NCBI GenBank assembly: GCA_900319595.1 | Contig: ONOZ01000030.1 | Coordinates: 1-12,099 of the forward strand | Length of the DNA stretch: 12,099 nt | Source: an uncultured Bacteroidales bacterium | GTDB lineage: Bacteria > Bacteroidota > Bacteroidia > Bacteroidales > P3 | Reading direction: 5' to 3' | Shown here: positions 1-7,229 of the stretch, one piece after another | How the letters are laid out: each line of letters starts with the position of its first letter | How positions within the stretch are numbered: the stretch's first letter is position 1 | Notes under the pieces: model-generated | The model's input: the letters and a program-made list of their open reading frames with translations, nothing else | Database searches by the model: none | Told to the model about the DNA's origin: nothing | Position numbers and translations under genes: made by a program

Positions 1-1503
1 GCAATTTATATATTCGTTAGCAAAGGAGTCTTTCAAATCCTCCGGCAAGTTATGTCTTTCGTCTTCTATATTTATGAATTTATCAAAATCTTTGTCCAAA
101 TACTTATCTTTGAGTGGAGAAGAAAGCCAATATTGGAGTAATACTTCTTTTTTATCTGAGCCAAAACGTTGTATTCTTTGAGCAATTGCTATATTAACTT
201 CCTCAATCGTTCCTACGCATTCAAAAGGTTTTACTTCCTTTGTCCCAGTCAGTTCCTTAAAGTATTCTAATAACCCTTCATCATCAAACATATTTTTATG
301 AAATATCTCTTTTAATGCGAGAGGATTAACAAATGGAGAAAGGATTATATAAGCAAATAAACATTTTGGACAACTTCCGCACCAAGTATCTGTCTTTGAG
401 CCAATATTACAAGATTTAAACACATTTAAATAGTTTAAACGTGAAAATATTTCTGCAATTTTCAGTTCACTTATCGGACGCAAAAATGAAAAATATTCAA
501 TATCTTTGCACAAATACTCCTTATAATACGCTCTAAAATCATTTTCAAACTCCAAACTCTTTGAATATTGATGATTTACGCCCAAATATTCTTCGTTTTC
601 TTTATTATTATATACTGTCGCCTCATTTGCTGAATTTTCATTGCTAAGTGCTATATACTTTTTGCCTGTTAGTATGGAGCAAATCAAGGTTGTAAATGCC
701 AACATGGCAGAAAAAGGAGTATGTCCGTTGAGATAACCTTTTTTATTTAACTCCAAAAGATTTTTGTCTATAATTCGCTTGACTTCTATAGTCTCATTGT
801 CCTCATAACCAGCGGTTTTTATGCAATCTTTTGTCGCACCACGCTGATTTATTACCATAGGAGTAATATGCTTATTCTTTATTTTCAACAATTCTAACGT
901 AACACAACTGTCTTTCCCTCCACCAACGGGTACAATATATTCATTATTTAATGTGTAGTGAGTTGTATGTAGTATATTAGTTTTAAGACATTCTATTTGT
1001 ACAAAGTTATTTTGCGTTGTTTTAATATTATTTAGATAAAAAAACTCGCCAAGACCGTTAAACCATAGTTTTTTCCAAAATTTCTGTTGTTTATCGTCTA
1101 AACTTCCACATCTAATTACAATTTTAGGCGAACAAGTGGCTTTCCAATAAGAAATAAGTTCAATTAACCCCAAGTTAAACGCAAAAATTTTCAGGTCATT
1201 AAACTCGTGAATATCAGCACTTAATTCTTTTGTGTGATTAATTTTTTTTTCTGAGTAATTATTTTTTTCTTTCTTGTGATTAGTATTTTTTCTTTTGATA
1301 CTAAAAAAATCCTTTATATAAAACAATTGATAAGGACTGAATTTTTCATCTCCACACGAAAAAAAGAATTGAATTTTTATATAATCCCTTTGTTTTTCAT
1401 CCTCTTCTTTACCATAGGTGATAGAAAAATCCTCATAAGCAAAGATAGAGTATTTTTGTCTTAACTCTTCGTATTTCTTACTATTATCTTCAAATTCCGT
1501 CAT
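1..1503 (-). CDS. murL: MurL-like PP-loop protein (UDP-MurNAc-L-Ala-L-Glu epimerase family), 3' end outside window
   Basis: Translating the minus strand gives one uninterrupted frame of about 501 codons from ATG at 1503 to the window edge, with no stop, so the gene is truncated only by the window. Visible motifs, numbered from ATG 1503, are a P-loop-type PP motif PVGGGKDS at about residues 192-199, a downstream SNENSANEAT stretch, and a cysteine cluster CGSCPKC at 375-381. The region ISYWKATCSPKIVIRCG followed by FWKKLWFNGLGEFFY looks like the MurL family as I remember it. MurL uses ATP to convert the terminal L-Glu of UDP-MurNAc-L-Ala-L-Glu to D-Glu in cytoplasmic peptidoglycan precursor synthesis, working with an L-Glu-adding MurD variant (MurD2). 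A Lys/Asn-rich insert at about residues 70-92 looks like a low-complexity loop. An in-frame ATG at 1524 would add MNFTKHT, but the -7 promoter box ends 2 nt before it, so 1503 is preferred. The PP-loop fold is secure; the exact substrate is inferred from family resemblance. Confidence 0.7.
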   Translation of the reverse strand, partial: MTEFEDNSKKYEELRQKYSIFAYEDFSITYGKEEDEKQRDYIKIQFFFSCGDEKFSPYQLFYIKDFFSIKRKNTNHKKEKNNYSEKKINHTKELSADIHEFNDLKIFAFNLGLIELISYWKATCSPKIVIRCGSLDDKQQKFWKKLWFNGLGEFFYLNNIKTTQNNFVQIECLKTNILHTTHYTLNNEYIVPVGGGKDSCVTLELLKIKNKHITPMVINQRGATKDCIKTAGYEDNETIEVKRIIDKNLLELNKKGYLNGHTPFSAMLAFTTLICSILTGKKYIALSNENSANEATVYNNKENEEYLGVNHQYSKSLEFENDFRAYYKEYLCKDIEYFSFLRPISELKIAEIFSRLNYLNVFKSCNIGSKTDTWCGSCPKCLFAYIILSPFVNPLALKEIFHKNMFDDEGLLEYFKELTGTKEVKPFECVGTIEEVNIAIAQRIQRFGSDKKEVLLQYWLSSPLKDKYLDKDFDKFINIEDERHNLPEDLKDSFANEYINC

Positions 1504-1526
1504 GGTGTGTTTAGTAAAATTCATTG

Positions 1527-1534
1527 CAAAATTA
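1527..1534 (-). promoter_or_regulatory. -7 promoter element of the MurL-like gene
   Basis: On the minus strand the sequence is TAATTTTG followed by CA, an exact match to the Bacteroidetes -7 consensus TAnnTTTG. No convincing TTTG -33 box lies about 20 nt upstream. The box sits so close to the ATG at 1524 that transcription should begin at or just past that codon, which supports translation from ATG 1503 with a leader of about 20 nt. Confidence 0.55.
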
Positions 1535-1555
1535 CAAAATTTTTTTTAAATTCAC

Positions 1556-1563
1556 TATCTTTG
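1556..1563 (+). promoter_or_regulatory. -7 promoter element of the rnr unit
   Basis: TATCTTTG followed by CAAC matches the Bacteroidetes -7 consensus TAnnTTTG. It lies 21 nt before the rnr ATG, leaving a short leader. The expected -33 position is a T-rich run without a clear TTTG. It is divergent from the MurL-like gene promoter, the two -7 boxes being 21 nt apart. Confidence 0.6.
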
Positions 1564-1584
1564 CAACTTGAAAATTTTTGAAAT

Positions 1585-3747
1585 ATGAACGATAGGGAGA
1601 ATTTTATAGGATTGGATAAGAAAGTGCTAACGGTTTTTGCTCAAAATGCATTGGGCGATTTTTCAATAAAGAAAGTTTATGGCATTTTGGGAATTAGAAA
1701 TCGCCAGTTAAAAGATATGATTAAGGCAATAATCAAAAACATGGCTGCCGAAAATATACTTGTCAAAGAAGGGAGTCAATATCATCTTCACCCCCAGTAT
1801 GTGAATAAAGAAACAAATAGCAAACATTATACAATAGGAATAGTAGATATTGCACGTTCAGGCAAGTTCTTTGTCATACCAGAAGATGGTAGTGAGGACA
1901 TAAGGATAAAAAGTAGTAACACTTCACAAGCCTTAAATGGAGATACGGTTAAAGTTTATGTTTTTCCAAGACGTAAGGGCAAAAAACGAGAAGGACAAAT
2001 TGTATCTATTGAAAAGCGTAAAAGAGAAACGTTTGCAGGCATCATAAAGAAAAGAAAAGATTTAGCGTTAGTACAATGTGACGAAAACGAGTTGCCATAT
2101 ATGGTTATGGTGCTTAAATACGATACGTCTATAGAAGATGGAAGCAAAGTTATTGTGCGTATTACTGATTGGAAACCATCAAGTAACCAACCATTTGGGG
2201 AAATTGTCAAAGTTTTAGGTATGCCAGGTGATAACGATGTGGAGATGCAGAGTATATTGCTTGCAAATGACTTACCAATTGATTTTCCTGATGCAGTTAA
2301 GAAAGAAGCGGGTAAATTATCTTCACGTATAACAAAGAAAGAAATAAGTTTGCGTAAAGATTATAGAGATATGATAACATTCACAATTGACCCTAAGGAT
2401 GCTAAAGATTTTGATGATGCAATTTCGTTCAAACTTTTGGAAAATAATAACTATCTTATAGGTGTGCATATTGCAGATGTATCTTATTATGTGCAACCAG
2501 ATAGTGAAATTGATAAAGAGGCTTATAATCGTGCTACAAGTATCTACCTTGTGGATAGGACTGTACCAATGCTGCCCGAGAAACTTTGTAATGAGTTATG
2601 TTCTTTACGAGAGGGAGAGGATTCTTTGACTTACAGTGTCGTATTTGAATTTACACCTAAAGCAGAAATAGTTTCTTACTCAATAGATAAGAGTATTATT
2701 CATTCAAACAAGCGTTTTACTTATGAGCAGGCACAGGCAATTATCTCTGCTTCGGAATATGGTACTTATTATCAACCGTCTCCTTACTCACCACAAATTA
2801 CTCTATTATGGAAAGTGGCAAAGATTCTAAGGGAGGAGCGTTTTAAATTAGGTGCTATTAAATTTGATTCACCGGAATTTCAATTTGATTTAGATGAACA
2901 AAAACGTCCAATTGCTGTCCATGTGAAAGAAAGTAACGAAGCACATTGGATGATAGAGGAATTTATGCTCTTGGCGAATAAAACTATAGCAGAAGAGATT
3001 GGGAAAAAATTGAAAAAGAAAGATGCCAAAACTTTTGTCTATCGTGTGCATGACGAACCAAACCCAGATAAAGTTGAAACATTTAAAACATTTGTAGAGA
3101 AATTGGGCTATAAGATAAATAACTCTACAAGGGACAATTTGGTTAGGTCTTATAATAATTTGTTTGAGAAAGTTAAAGGCAAAGCCACACAGACACTTAT
3201 TGGCAATATTGCTTTGCGGACAATGAGTAAGGCTTATTATACTACAGACAATATTGGTCATTACGGATTAGCATTTGATTACTATACTCACTTCACATCT
3301 CCAATTAGACGCTATCCAGATTTGATGGTTCATAGACTTTTGTCTTATTATTTGTCGGGAGGAGAAAATGCAGACCAAAAACAATATGAAGAATATTGTA
3401 AGCACTGCTCCGAAATGGAAAGAAAGGCCGCCGATGCAGAACACGAAAGCGTTAAATACAAACAAGCTGAATTTCTTGCCGATAAAATAGGGGAGAGGTT
3501 CAATGGTGAAGTTAGTGGAGTTAGTAAATGGGGCATTTATGTAATGATTGATGAAAATAAGTGCGAAGGTTTAGTAAAGATGACTTCATTAAAAGACGAT
3601 TTTTATGCTTTAGACGAGGATAATTATCAGATAATAGGTACAGAAACTGGTAATACCTACCAATTAGGACAGAAGGTTACCATACGAGTGCAGAGCGTAA
3701 ATATGTTAAAGAAACAAATAAATTTCCAATTAGTTGATACAGAATAG
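1585..3747 (+). CDS. rnr: Ribonuclease R (RNB-family 3'-5' exoribonuclease)
   Basis: The 720-residue product is a complete RNase R. It degrades structured RNA processively from the 3' end in the cytoplasm and takes part in rRNA and mRNA quality control. An N-terminal winged-helix-like segment (about 10-70) is followed by cold-shock-type OB domains (about 80-240). The RNB catalytic domain carries IDPKDAKDFDDA, with the metal-binding aspartates D269, D275, D277 and D278 corresponding to the four aspartates of E. coli RNase II/R. Downstream, HFTSPIRRYPDL (H569 to L580) supplies the conserved arginines R575/R576. A C-terminal S1 domain starts near G636 (GERFNGEVSGVSKWGIYV) and runs to the end. 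Length is normal for Bacteroidetes RNase R, and the E. coli enzyme is longer at both ends. The ATG lies 21 nt after a good -7 box. The thioesterase gene follows 41 nt downstream with no obvious promoter of its own, so the two are probably cotranscribed. Confidence 0.96.
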   Translation: MNDRENFIGLDKKVLTVFAQNALGDFSIKKVYGILGIRNRQLKDMIKAIIKNMAAENILVKEGSQYHLHPQYVNKETNSKHYTIGIVDIARSGKFFVIPEDGSEDIRIKSSNTSQALNGDTVKVYVFPRRKGKKREGQIVSIEKRKRETFAGIIKKRKDLALVQCDENELPYMVMVLKYDTSIEDGSKVIVRITDWKPSSNQPFGEIVKVLGMPGDNDVEMQSILLANDLPIDFPDAVKKEAGKLSSRITKKEISLRKDYRDMITFTIDPKDAKDFDDAISFKLLENNNYLIGVHIADVSYYVQPDSEIDKEAYNRATSIYLVDRTVPMLPEKLCNELCSLREGEDSLTYSVVFEFTPKAEIVSYSIDKSIIHSNKRFTYEQAQAIISASEYGTYYQPSPYSPQITLLWKVAKILREERFKLGAIKFDSPEFQFDLDEQKRPIAVHVKESNEAHWMIEEFMLLANKTIAEEIGKKLKKKDAKTFVYRVHDEPNPDKVETFKTFVEKLGYKINNSTRDNLVRSYNNLFEKVKGKATQTLIGNIALRTMSKAYYTTDNIGHYGLAFDYYTHFTSPIRRYPDLMVHRLLSYYLSGGENADQKQYEEYCKHCSEMERKAADAEHESVKYKQAEFLADKIGERFNGEVSGVSKWGIYVMIDENKCEGLVKMTSLKDDFYALDEDNYQIIGTETGNTYQLGQKVTIRVQSVNMLKKQINFQLVDTE

Positions 3748-3788
3748 TATTTAATGAAAGAAATATTTATAAAACTGTAATAGGAATA

Positions 3789-4223
3789 ATGAATTACGAT
3801 TTTGATACAATAACATTTAACCACAGCATAGAAATACAGATTCGTTTTGCCGATTTAGACGCACTAAATCATGTAAATAATGGTTTTCAATGTCATTATT
3901 TTGATGTTGGTAGAGTCAATTATTTTCAGGATGCATTGAAGCGTAATATAAATTTAGCAGAAATAGATTTGGTATTAGTACATACAGAATTTGATTTTTT
4001 AGCACCTATTGAAGGTAATGACGAAATACTTGTTCAAAGCAAAACTATTTCATTTGGTAAAAAAAGTGTTAAGATGTTTCAGCGTATCATAGATAAACAT
4101 AGTGGTAAAGTGAAAACTACTTGTTACAGTGTGCTATCAGCAATGGATACGAATACAAAGCAGTCAAAAGTGGTTCCGTTGGAGTATAGGCAGGCGTTTT
4201 CTAAAATAGACGATATTGAATAA
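3789..4223 (+). CDS. Acyl-CoA thioesterase, 4HBT/YbgC-like hotdog fold
   Basis: This 144-residue protein has the size and opening motif of single-domain hotdog thioesterases of the 4-hydroxybenzoyl-CoA thioesterase group. The stretch IRFADLDALNHVNNGFQCHY (residues 18-37) corresponds to the family signature in which an Asp (D22 or D24), His28 and Asn30 shape the active site at the start of the long helix. The later segment VLVHTEFDFLAPIEGNDEI and the strand following it match the rest of the fold. Such enzymes hydrolyse acyl-CoA thioesters in the cytoplasm, and the substrate cannot be read from sequence. No signal peptide or membrane segment is present. It follows rnr after 41 nt in the same direction and probably shares its transcript. 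An AGGA lies only 3 nt before the ATG, too close to be a convincing ribosome binding site. Confidence 0.85.
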   Translation: MNYDFDTITFNHSIEIQIRFADLDALNHVNNGFQCHYFDVGRVNYFQDALKRNINLAEIDLVLVHTEFDFLAPIEGNDEILVQSKTISFGKKSVKMFQRIIDKHSGKVKTTCYSVLSAMDTNTKQSKVVPLEYRQAFSKIDDIE

Positions 4224-4269
4224 AAATAAAATTTCGAATATTAGTAAATCGCTTAAAACTATTTTTATT
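4219..4269. terminator. Possible A/T-only convergent terminator
   Basis: The rnr-thioesterase unit and the MATE gene converge here with only 41 nt between their stop codons. AATAAAAAT at 4219-4227 is complementary to ATTTTTATT at 4261-4269, which could form an A/U stem with a loop of about 33 nt and U-rich flanks in either direction. The stem has no G-C pairs and a long loop, so this is weak. It may simply be AT-rich background overlapping both gene ends. Confidence 0.25.
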
Positions 4270-5575
4270 TTGCATAGATTTGTTTTCTGGATAGTATCAT
4301 CATAAGAATACTTCTTCCTGTAAGGTATAAAATAAAGCCTAACCATAGGGCATCAATAGTTTTCCCTAAACAAAAATATGACAAGAAAAACAATGCCGTT
4401 GATATGAATATAGCGTTTCGCATAATTCTGCTTTGCGTCATTCCAATCAATATTCCATCATACAAAAAAGCAAGAAACCCAGTCAAAGGTATCAAGATAA
4501 GCCATAGTTTATAGTACATACTTGCATCTATTACATCTTTATGGTCGGTGAGTATAGATATAATTTCTTTACCAAAGACTCCATATAATATACTACATAT
4601 AACAGCAAGTCCAAACCCCCATAAGATAACTCTATTGACTACTTGTTTCAAACCTTCTTTGTCCTTTGCTCCATAATATTTGCCACAAAGACTCTCACAT
4701 GCGTAAGCAAATCCATCCATAAAATAAGAAAATAAACTAAATAACTGCATTATCAAAGTATTTACTGCAAGCGTTGGATATGGATGTGAGGAGGAGGCAA
4801 TAGTAAAGTAAGTTGTTACTGCAATTATACAAAGTGTGCGAAGAAATATATCACTATTGACTTTGAAAAACAGTTTCATTTTCTCCAAGTGCAATGCTCT
4901 TTTTATAGATATTGAATATTGTTTTTTATGCTTAATAATAAATATAATAGAAATAAGTAATAATCCACTATATTGAGAGATGACGGTAGCCAAAGCAACA
5001 CCCTCTATTTTCATTTCTAAGAACATTACAAAAATAACATCAAACAAGATATTTACTACATTGATTAGTATAGCAACCCACATGGGAGTTTTACTATCTT
5101 GCATACCTATAAACCACCCTTTTAATGCATACATACTCAATACGGCAGGTGCTGCCCAAATGCGTATAAAAAAGTAATCCAAAGCCAAACTCATTACATT
5201 GTTTTTATCTTCAATAGCAGTTGAGGCTAACATAGCAATAGGCTTTTGTAATAATAACATAAGCAGTGCAACACTTAGTCCGATAGTTAAGGCTCTTGCC
5301 AAAATATCGATTTGCTCATTTTTATTTTTTGAACCAAATGCCTGAGCAGTAAAGCCACTTGTTCCCATGCGAAGAAAACCAAAGCCCCAATATAGAAAAT
5401 TAAAAATCATACTTCCCACAGCCACAGCACCAATATAGTCGGTTACCTCTCCGTTATCAGAAATATGCCCAACGATTGCAGTATCTACCATGCCTAATAG
5501 CGGAATGGTAATATTAGTTATGATATTTGGAATTGTTAAGCGAATAATTTCTTTATTCAATCCCGAATTTTTCAT
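4265..5575 (-). CDS. MATE-family efflux transporter, DinF-like clade
   Basis: The 436-residue, strongly hydrophobic product has the usual MATE length and about twelve membrane spans. The N-terminus, with LTIPNIITNITIPLLGMVDT and then AIVGH, carries the first-helix Asp (D31) that is conserved in MATE proteins and used for cation coupling in the DinF branch. GFLRMGTSGFTAQAFG (about 66-81) closely resembles the DinF subfamily rather than NorM. These inner-membrane antiporters export cationic or hydrophobic compounds driven by H+ or Na+; the substrate here is unknown. The ATG lies 4 nt after the stop of the DUF4405-like gene, so the pair is almost certainly cotranscribed and possibly translationally coupled. 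The 3' end faces the thioesterase gene. No truncation is seen. Confidence 0.93.
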   Translation of the reverse strand: MKNSGLNKEIIRLTIPNIITNITIPLLGMVDTAIVGHISDNGEVTDYIGAVAVGSMIFNFLYWGFGFLRMGTSGFTAQAFGSKNKNEQIDILARALTIGLSVALLMLLLQKPIAMLASTAIEDKNNVMSLALDYFFIRIWAAPAVLSMYALKGWFIGMQDSKTPMWVAILINVVNILFDVIFVMFLEMKIEGVALATVISQYSGLLLISIIFIIKHKKQYSISIKRALHLEKMKLFFKVNSDIFLRTLCIIAVTTYFTIASSSHPYPTLAVNTLIMQLFSLFSYFMDGFAYACESLCGKYYGAKDKEGLKQVVNRVILWGFGLAVICSILYGVFGKEIISILTDHKDVIDASMYYKLWLILIPLTGFLAFLYDGILIGMTQSRIMRNAIFISTALFFLSYFCLGKTIDALWLGFILYLTGRSILMMILSRKQIYAK

Positions 5576-5579
5576 CTCA

Positions 5580-6323
5580 TTAAGCCTTGTTTCCTACACT
5601 CTTAAACAAGTTTTTCCAATATTTCAAGTGCCAAAAAATATGAATGATGGCAACAATTGTCATAGATATGCCAAAATCAACGTGAAGTTGCATAAGAGTC
5701 ATATAATCCATAGGAAGATTGTACATTTTTGCGAAAACCACATATACACCTAATAAACAAGAGACTAAACAAGTGATAAGTAAAATCACATTCCAAAACT
5801 TACGATGTGTTATTTTCTTTATAGTTTTTACTTTTACTAAGATAACACTTATAATATACAATACCAAAGTTGCAATCATTACCTCCCAAAGATGATAAGG
5901 GAATTTTTTCTCTGCTTTCTTTATTTCAACTGTTGGAGTCTGTTCAACAACGCTTTCTGTCATAGTTTCAGTTGCTCCACTTGTAGTTTCAATCTCTTCT
6001 TCAGATAGGTTTGTGTCTGCGAGTTGAGTTGCATTATTTTTTCCCGATACTTTAATTTCCTGGTTAGTATTTTGGATATTTTCTTTTTTTATAATGGTTC
6101 TTTCTTCCAACTCTTCATCATATTGTTTTGTATTCTTCTGCTGCTTAGATAATATCGCATAATCGCAAAATCCGTCTCCATCTTCGTCCGTAAATAATCC
6201 GCAATATCCTTTACAGTCTACTCTTCCACCAAGTGGGCAGTTTTCAGGATGTTGTTCCTGAGCAGTAGCAGATATTGATACAATAACGAATAAAAGCAAT
6301 AATAAAAATGACTTGTTTTTCAT
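5580..6323 (-). CDS. DUF4405-like membrane protein with secreted Cys/DxDxDG module
   Basis: This is a 247-residue exported membrane protein. Residues 1-21 form a signal peptide (hydrophobic core, AxA cleavage site ATA before Q22). A small module follows with C29, C37, C41 and C53 around DEDGDGFCD (46-54), which resembles an EF-hand/dockerin-type Ca2+ loop with interleaved cysteines. Residues 60-140 are a Glu/Thr/Asn-rich, probably disordered linker. Three hydrophobic segments come next (about 146-165, 176-198 and 215-234), the last ending in HIFWHLKYW. Histidines at or near the membrane segments (H144, H173, H214, H228, H232) could bind heme b as in DUF4405 / cytochrome b561-like families. 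I place it in that group from overall pattern, and heme binding is inferred. The MATE exporter follows after 4 nt. The ATG lies just downstream of a good -7 box, which supports this start. Confidence 0.75.
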   Translation of the reverse strand: MKNKSFLLLLLFVIVSISATAQEQHPENCPLGGRVDCKGYCGLFTDEDGDGFCDYAILSKQQKNTKQYDEELEERTIIKKENIQNTNQEIKVSGKNNATQLADTNLSEEEIETTSGATETMTESVVEQTPTVEIKKAEKKFPYHLWEVMIATLVLYIISVILVKVKTIKKITHRKFWNVILLITCLVSCLLGVYVVFAKMYNLPMDYMTLMQLHVDFGISMTIVAIIHIFWHLKYWKNLFKSVGNKA

Positions 6324-6354
6324 AATGTTACAAATATATTGAGATTAGTGATTG

Positions 6355-6362
6355 CAAAATTA
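6355..6362 (-). promoter_or_regulatory. -7 promoter element of the DUF4405-MATE unit
   Basis: Minus-strand TAATTTTG followed by CAAT matches TAnnTTTG, and it shares the 13-nt string GTAATTTTGCAAT with the MurL-like gene promoter. It implies a leader of about 27 nt before ATG 6323. A second match, TATATTTG at 6331-6338, lies too near the start codon to be the better candidate. Confidence 0.55.
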
Positions 6363-6396
6363 CTAAAAATTTCTTTTAATTTATGAAAAAAAGTGA

Positions 6397-6404
6397 TATT
6401 TTTG
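6397..6404 (+). promoter_or_regulatory. -7 promoter element of comF
   Basis: TATTTTTG matches TAnnTTTG and lies 20 nt before the comF ATG. Unlike most other boxes in the window it is not followed by CA. A second match, TAGTTTTG at 6410-6417, is too close to the ATG. No clear -33 box is seen. Confidence 0.4.
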
Positions 6405-6424
6405 TATTTTAGTTTTGGAGTAAT

Positions 6425-7114
6425 ATGATTGCAACAATTAAGAGTATATTAGAATCTATTTTCTTTACAACATTTCCCCGTAAATGCCTCTTATGTGATG
6501 AAATACTGCAAACGAACGAAAAGAAGATATGTTATAAGTGTCAGCAACTTTATTCTTATCCATGTGATATAAATATCGGGGAGTTTTATGCCCCGTTGTA
6601 TCCATATATAAAGGGAATATGTGTTTTGGGCTTTTATTCATATGTAAAAGTGGCTATAAAGAAGTTTAAATTTGGAGGAAATGTTTATATTGGAAAGCAA
6701 CTTTCGTATATTCTTTGCGAAAAATTAGCAAAAACAGATTGGATTAAGAATATTGATATAGTAATTCCAGTACCTCTGCACAGAACAAAAAAACGACAAA
6801 GAGGTTTTAATCAAAGCGAAATTATATCACAAATTATAGCAAAGAAATTTAACAAGCAGCTTGTGATAAATAATCTGATTCGTACGATAAATAATAAAGA
6901 CCAACATGGGAGTAGTCAAGACGAACGATATAAAAATGTTTGTGGGATATTTAAAATAAAGGATATTAAAGCGTTTGAGCAAAAGAAAGTGTTAATTGTA
7001 GATGACGTTATTACTACTTGTTCTACAGCATTGGAATGTTGCAAAGAGATTAAGAAATGTGCAGGAGCAGAAATATACATTTGTAGTCTTGCTTCAGATA
7101 GAGAAATTATTTAA
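6425..7114 (+). CDS. comF: ComF-family protein with zinc finger and phosphoribosyltransferase domain
   Basis: The 229-residue product has the standard ComF layout. An N-terminal four-cysteine zinc-binding knuckle (C21, C24, C36, C39) is followed by a type I phosphoribosyltransferase-like domain. RGFNQSE (126-132) is the characteristic ComF box, and VLIVDDVITTCSTA (189-202) is the PRPP-binding loop with the acidic pair D193/D194. The usual glycine-alanine of this loop (TTGAT) is replaced by Cys-Ser here. ComF proteins are cytoplasmic and in competent bacteria are needed for DNA uptake or processing of incoming single strands. In Bacteroidetes they are widely conserved without a proven role. 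The ATG follows GGAG by 4 nt and a -7 box by 20 nt. It is divergent from the DUF4405 gene and separated from engB by 115 nt containing a new promoter, so it is probably a single-gene unit. Confidence 0.9.
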   Translation: MIATIKSILESIFFTTFPRKCLLCDEILQTNEKKICYKCQQLYSYPCDINIGEFYAPLYPYIKGICVLGFYSYVKVAIKKFKFGGNVYIGKQLSYILCEKLAKTDWIKNIDIVIPVPLHRTKKRQRGFNQSEIISQIIAKKFNKQLVINNLIRTINNKDQHGSSQDERYKNVCGIFKIKDIKAFEQKKVLIVDDVITTCSTALECCKEIKKCAGAEIYICSLASDREII

Positions 7115-7201
7115 GTGCGATGAAATTACCTTTTATTGAGGGTGTTATAAAATTTTCATAAAACATATTATTGTTATTATTAAAAATTTGATTTTAATTT
7201 G

Positions 7202-7209
7202 TATCTTTG
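7202..7209 (+). promoter_or_regulatory. -7 promoter element of the engB-purH operon
   Basis: TATCTTTG followed by CAAC matches TAnnTTTG and is identical over 12 nt (TATCTTTGCAAC) to the rnr promoter. It lies 20 nt before ATG 7230. A TTTG at 7187-7190 is only 11 nt upstream, too near for a normal -33 box. The rest of the comF-engB gap is AT-rich with no other recognisable feature. Confidence 0.6.
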
Positions 7210-7229
7210 CAACCCGAAGTTGATGATAT

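Noticed and set aside
1276..1464. Plus-strand 62-codon ORF in the left region
   Set aside because: It lies wholly antisense within the long minus-strand MurL-like frame, has low-complexity Phe/Ile/Lys composition and no family resemblance.
2890..3261. Minus-strand 123-codon ORF inside rnr
   Set aside because: It is a shadow of the RNase R coding sequence; the Cys/Phe-rich translation has no recognisable motif.
3754..3780. Tiny ORF of eight codons between rnr and the thioesterase gene
   Set aside because: It is too short to support, and the composition is that of AT-rich spacer.
6331..6338. Second TATATTTG -7 match upstream of the DUF4405-like gene
   Set aside because: It would put the transcription start within a few bases of the ATG, and the box at 6355-6362 has better context.
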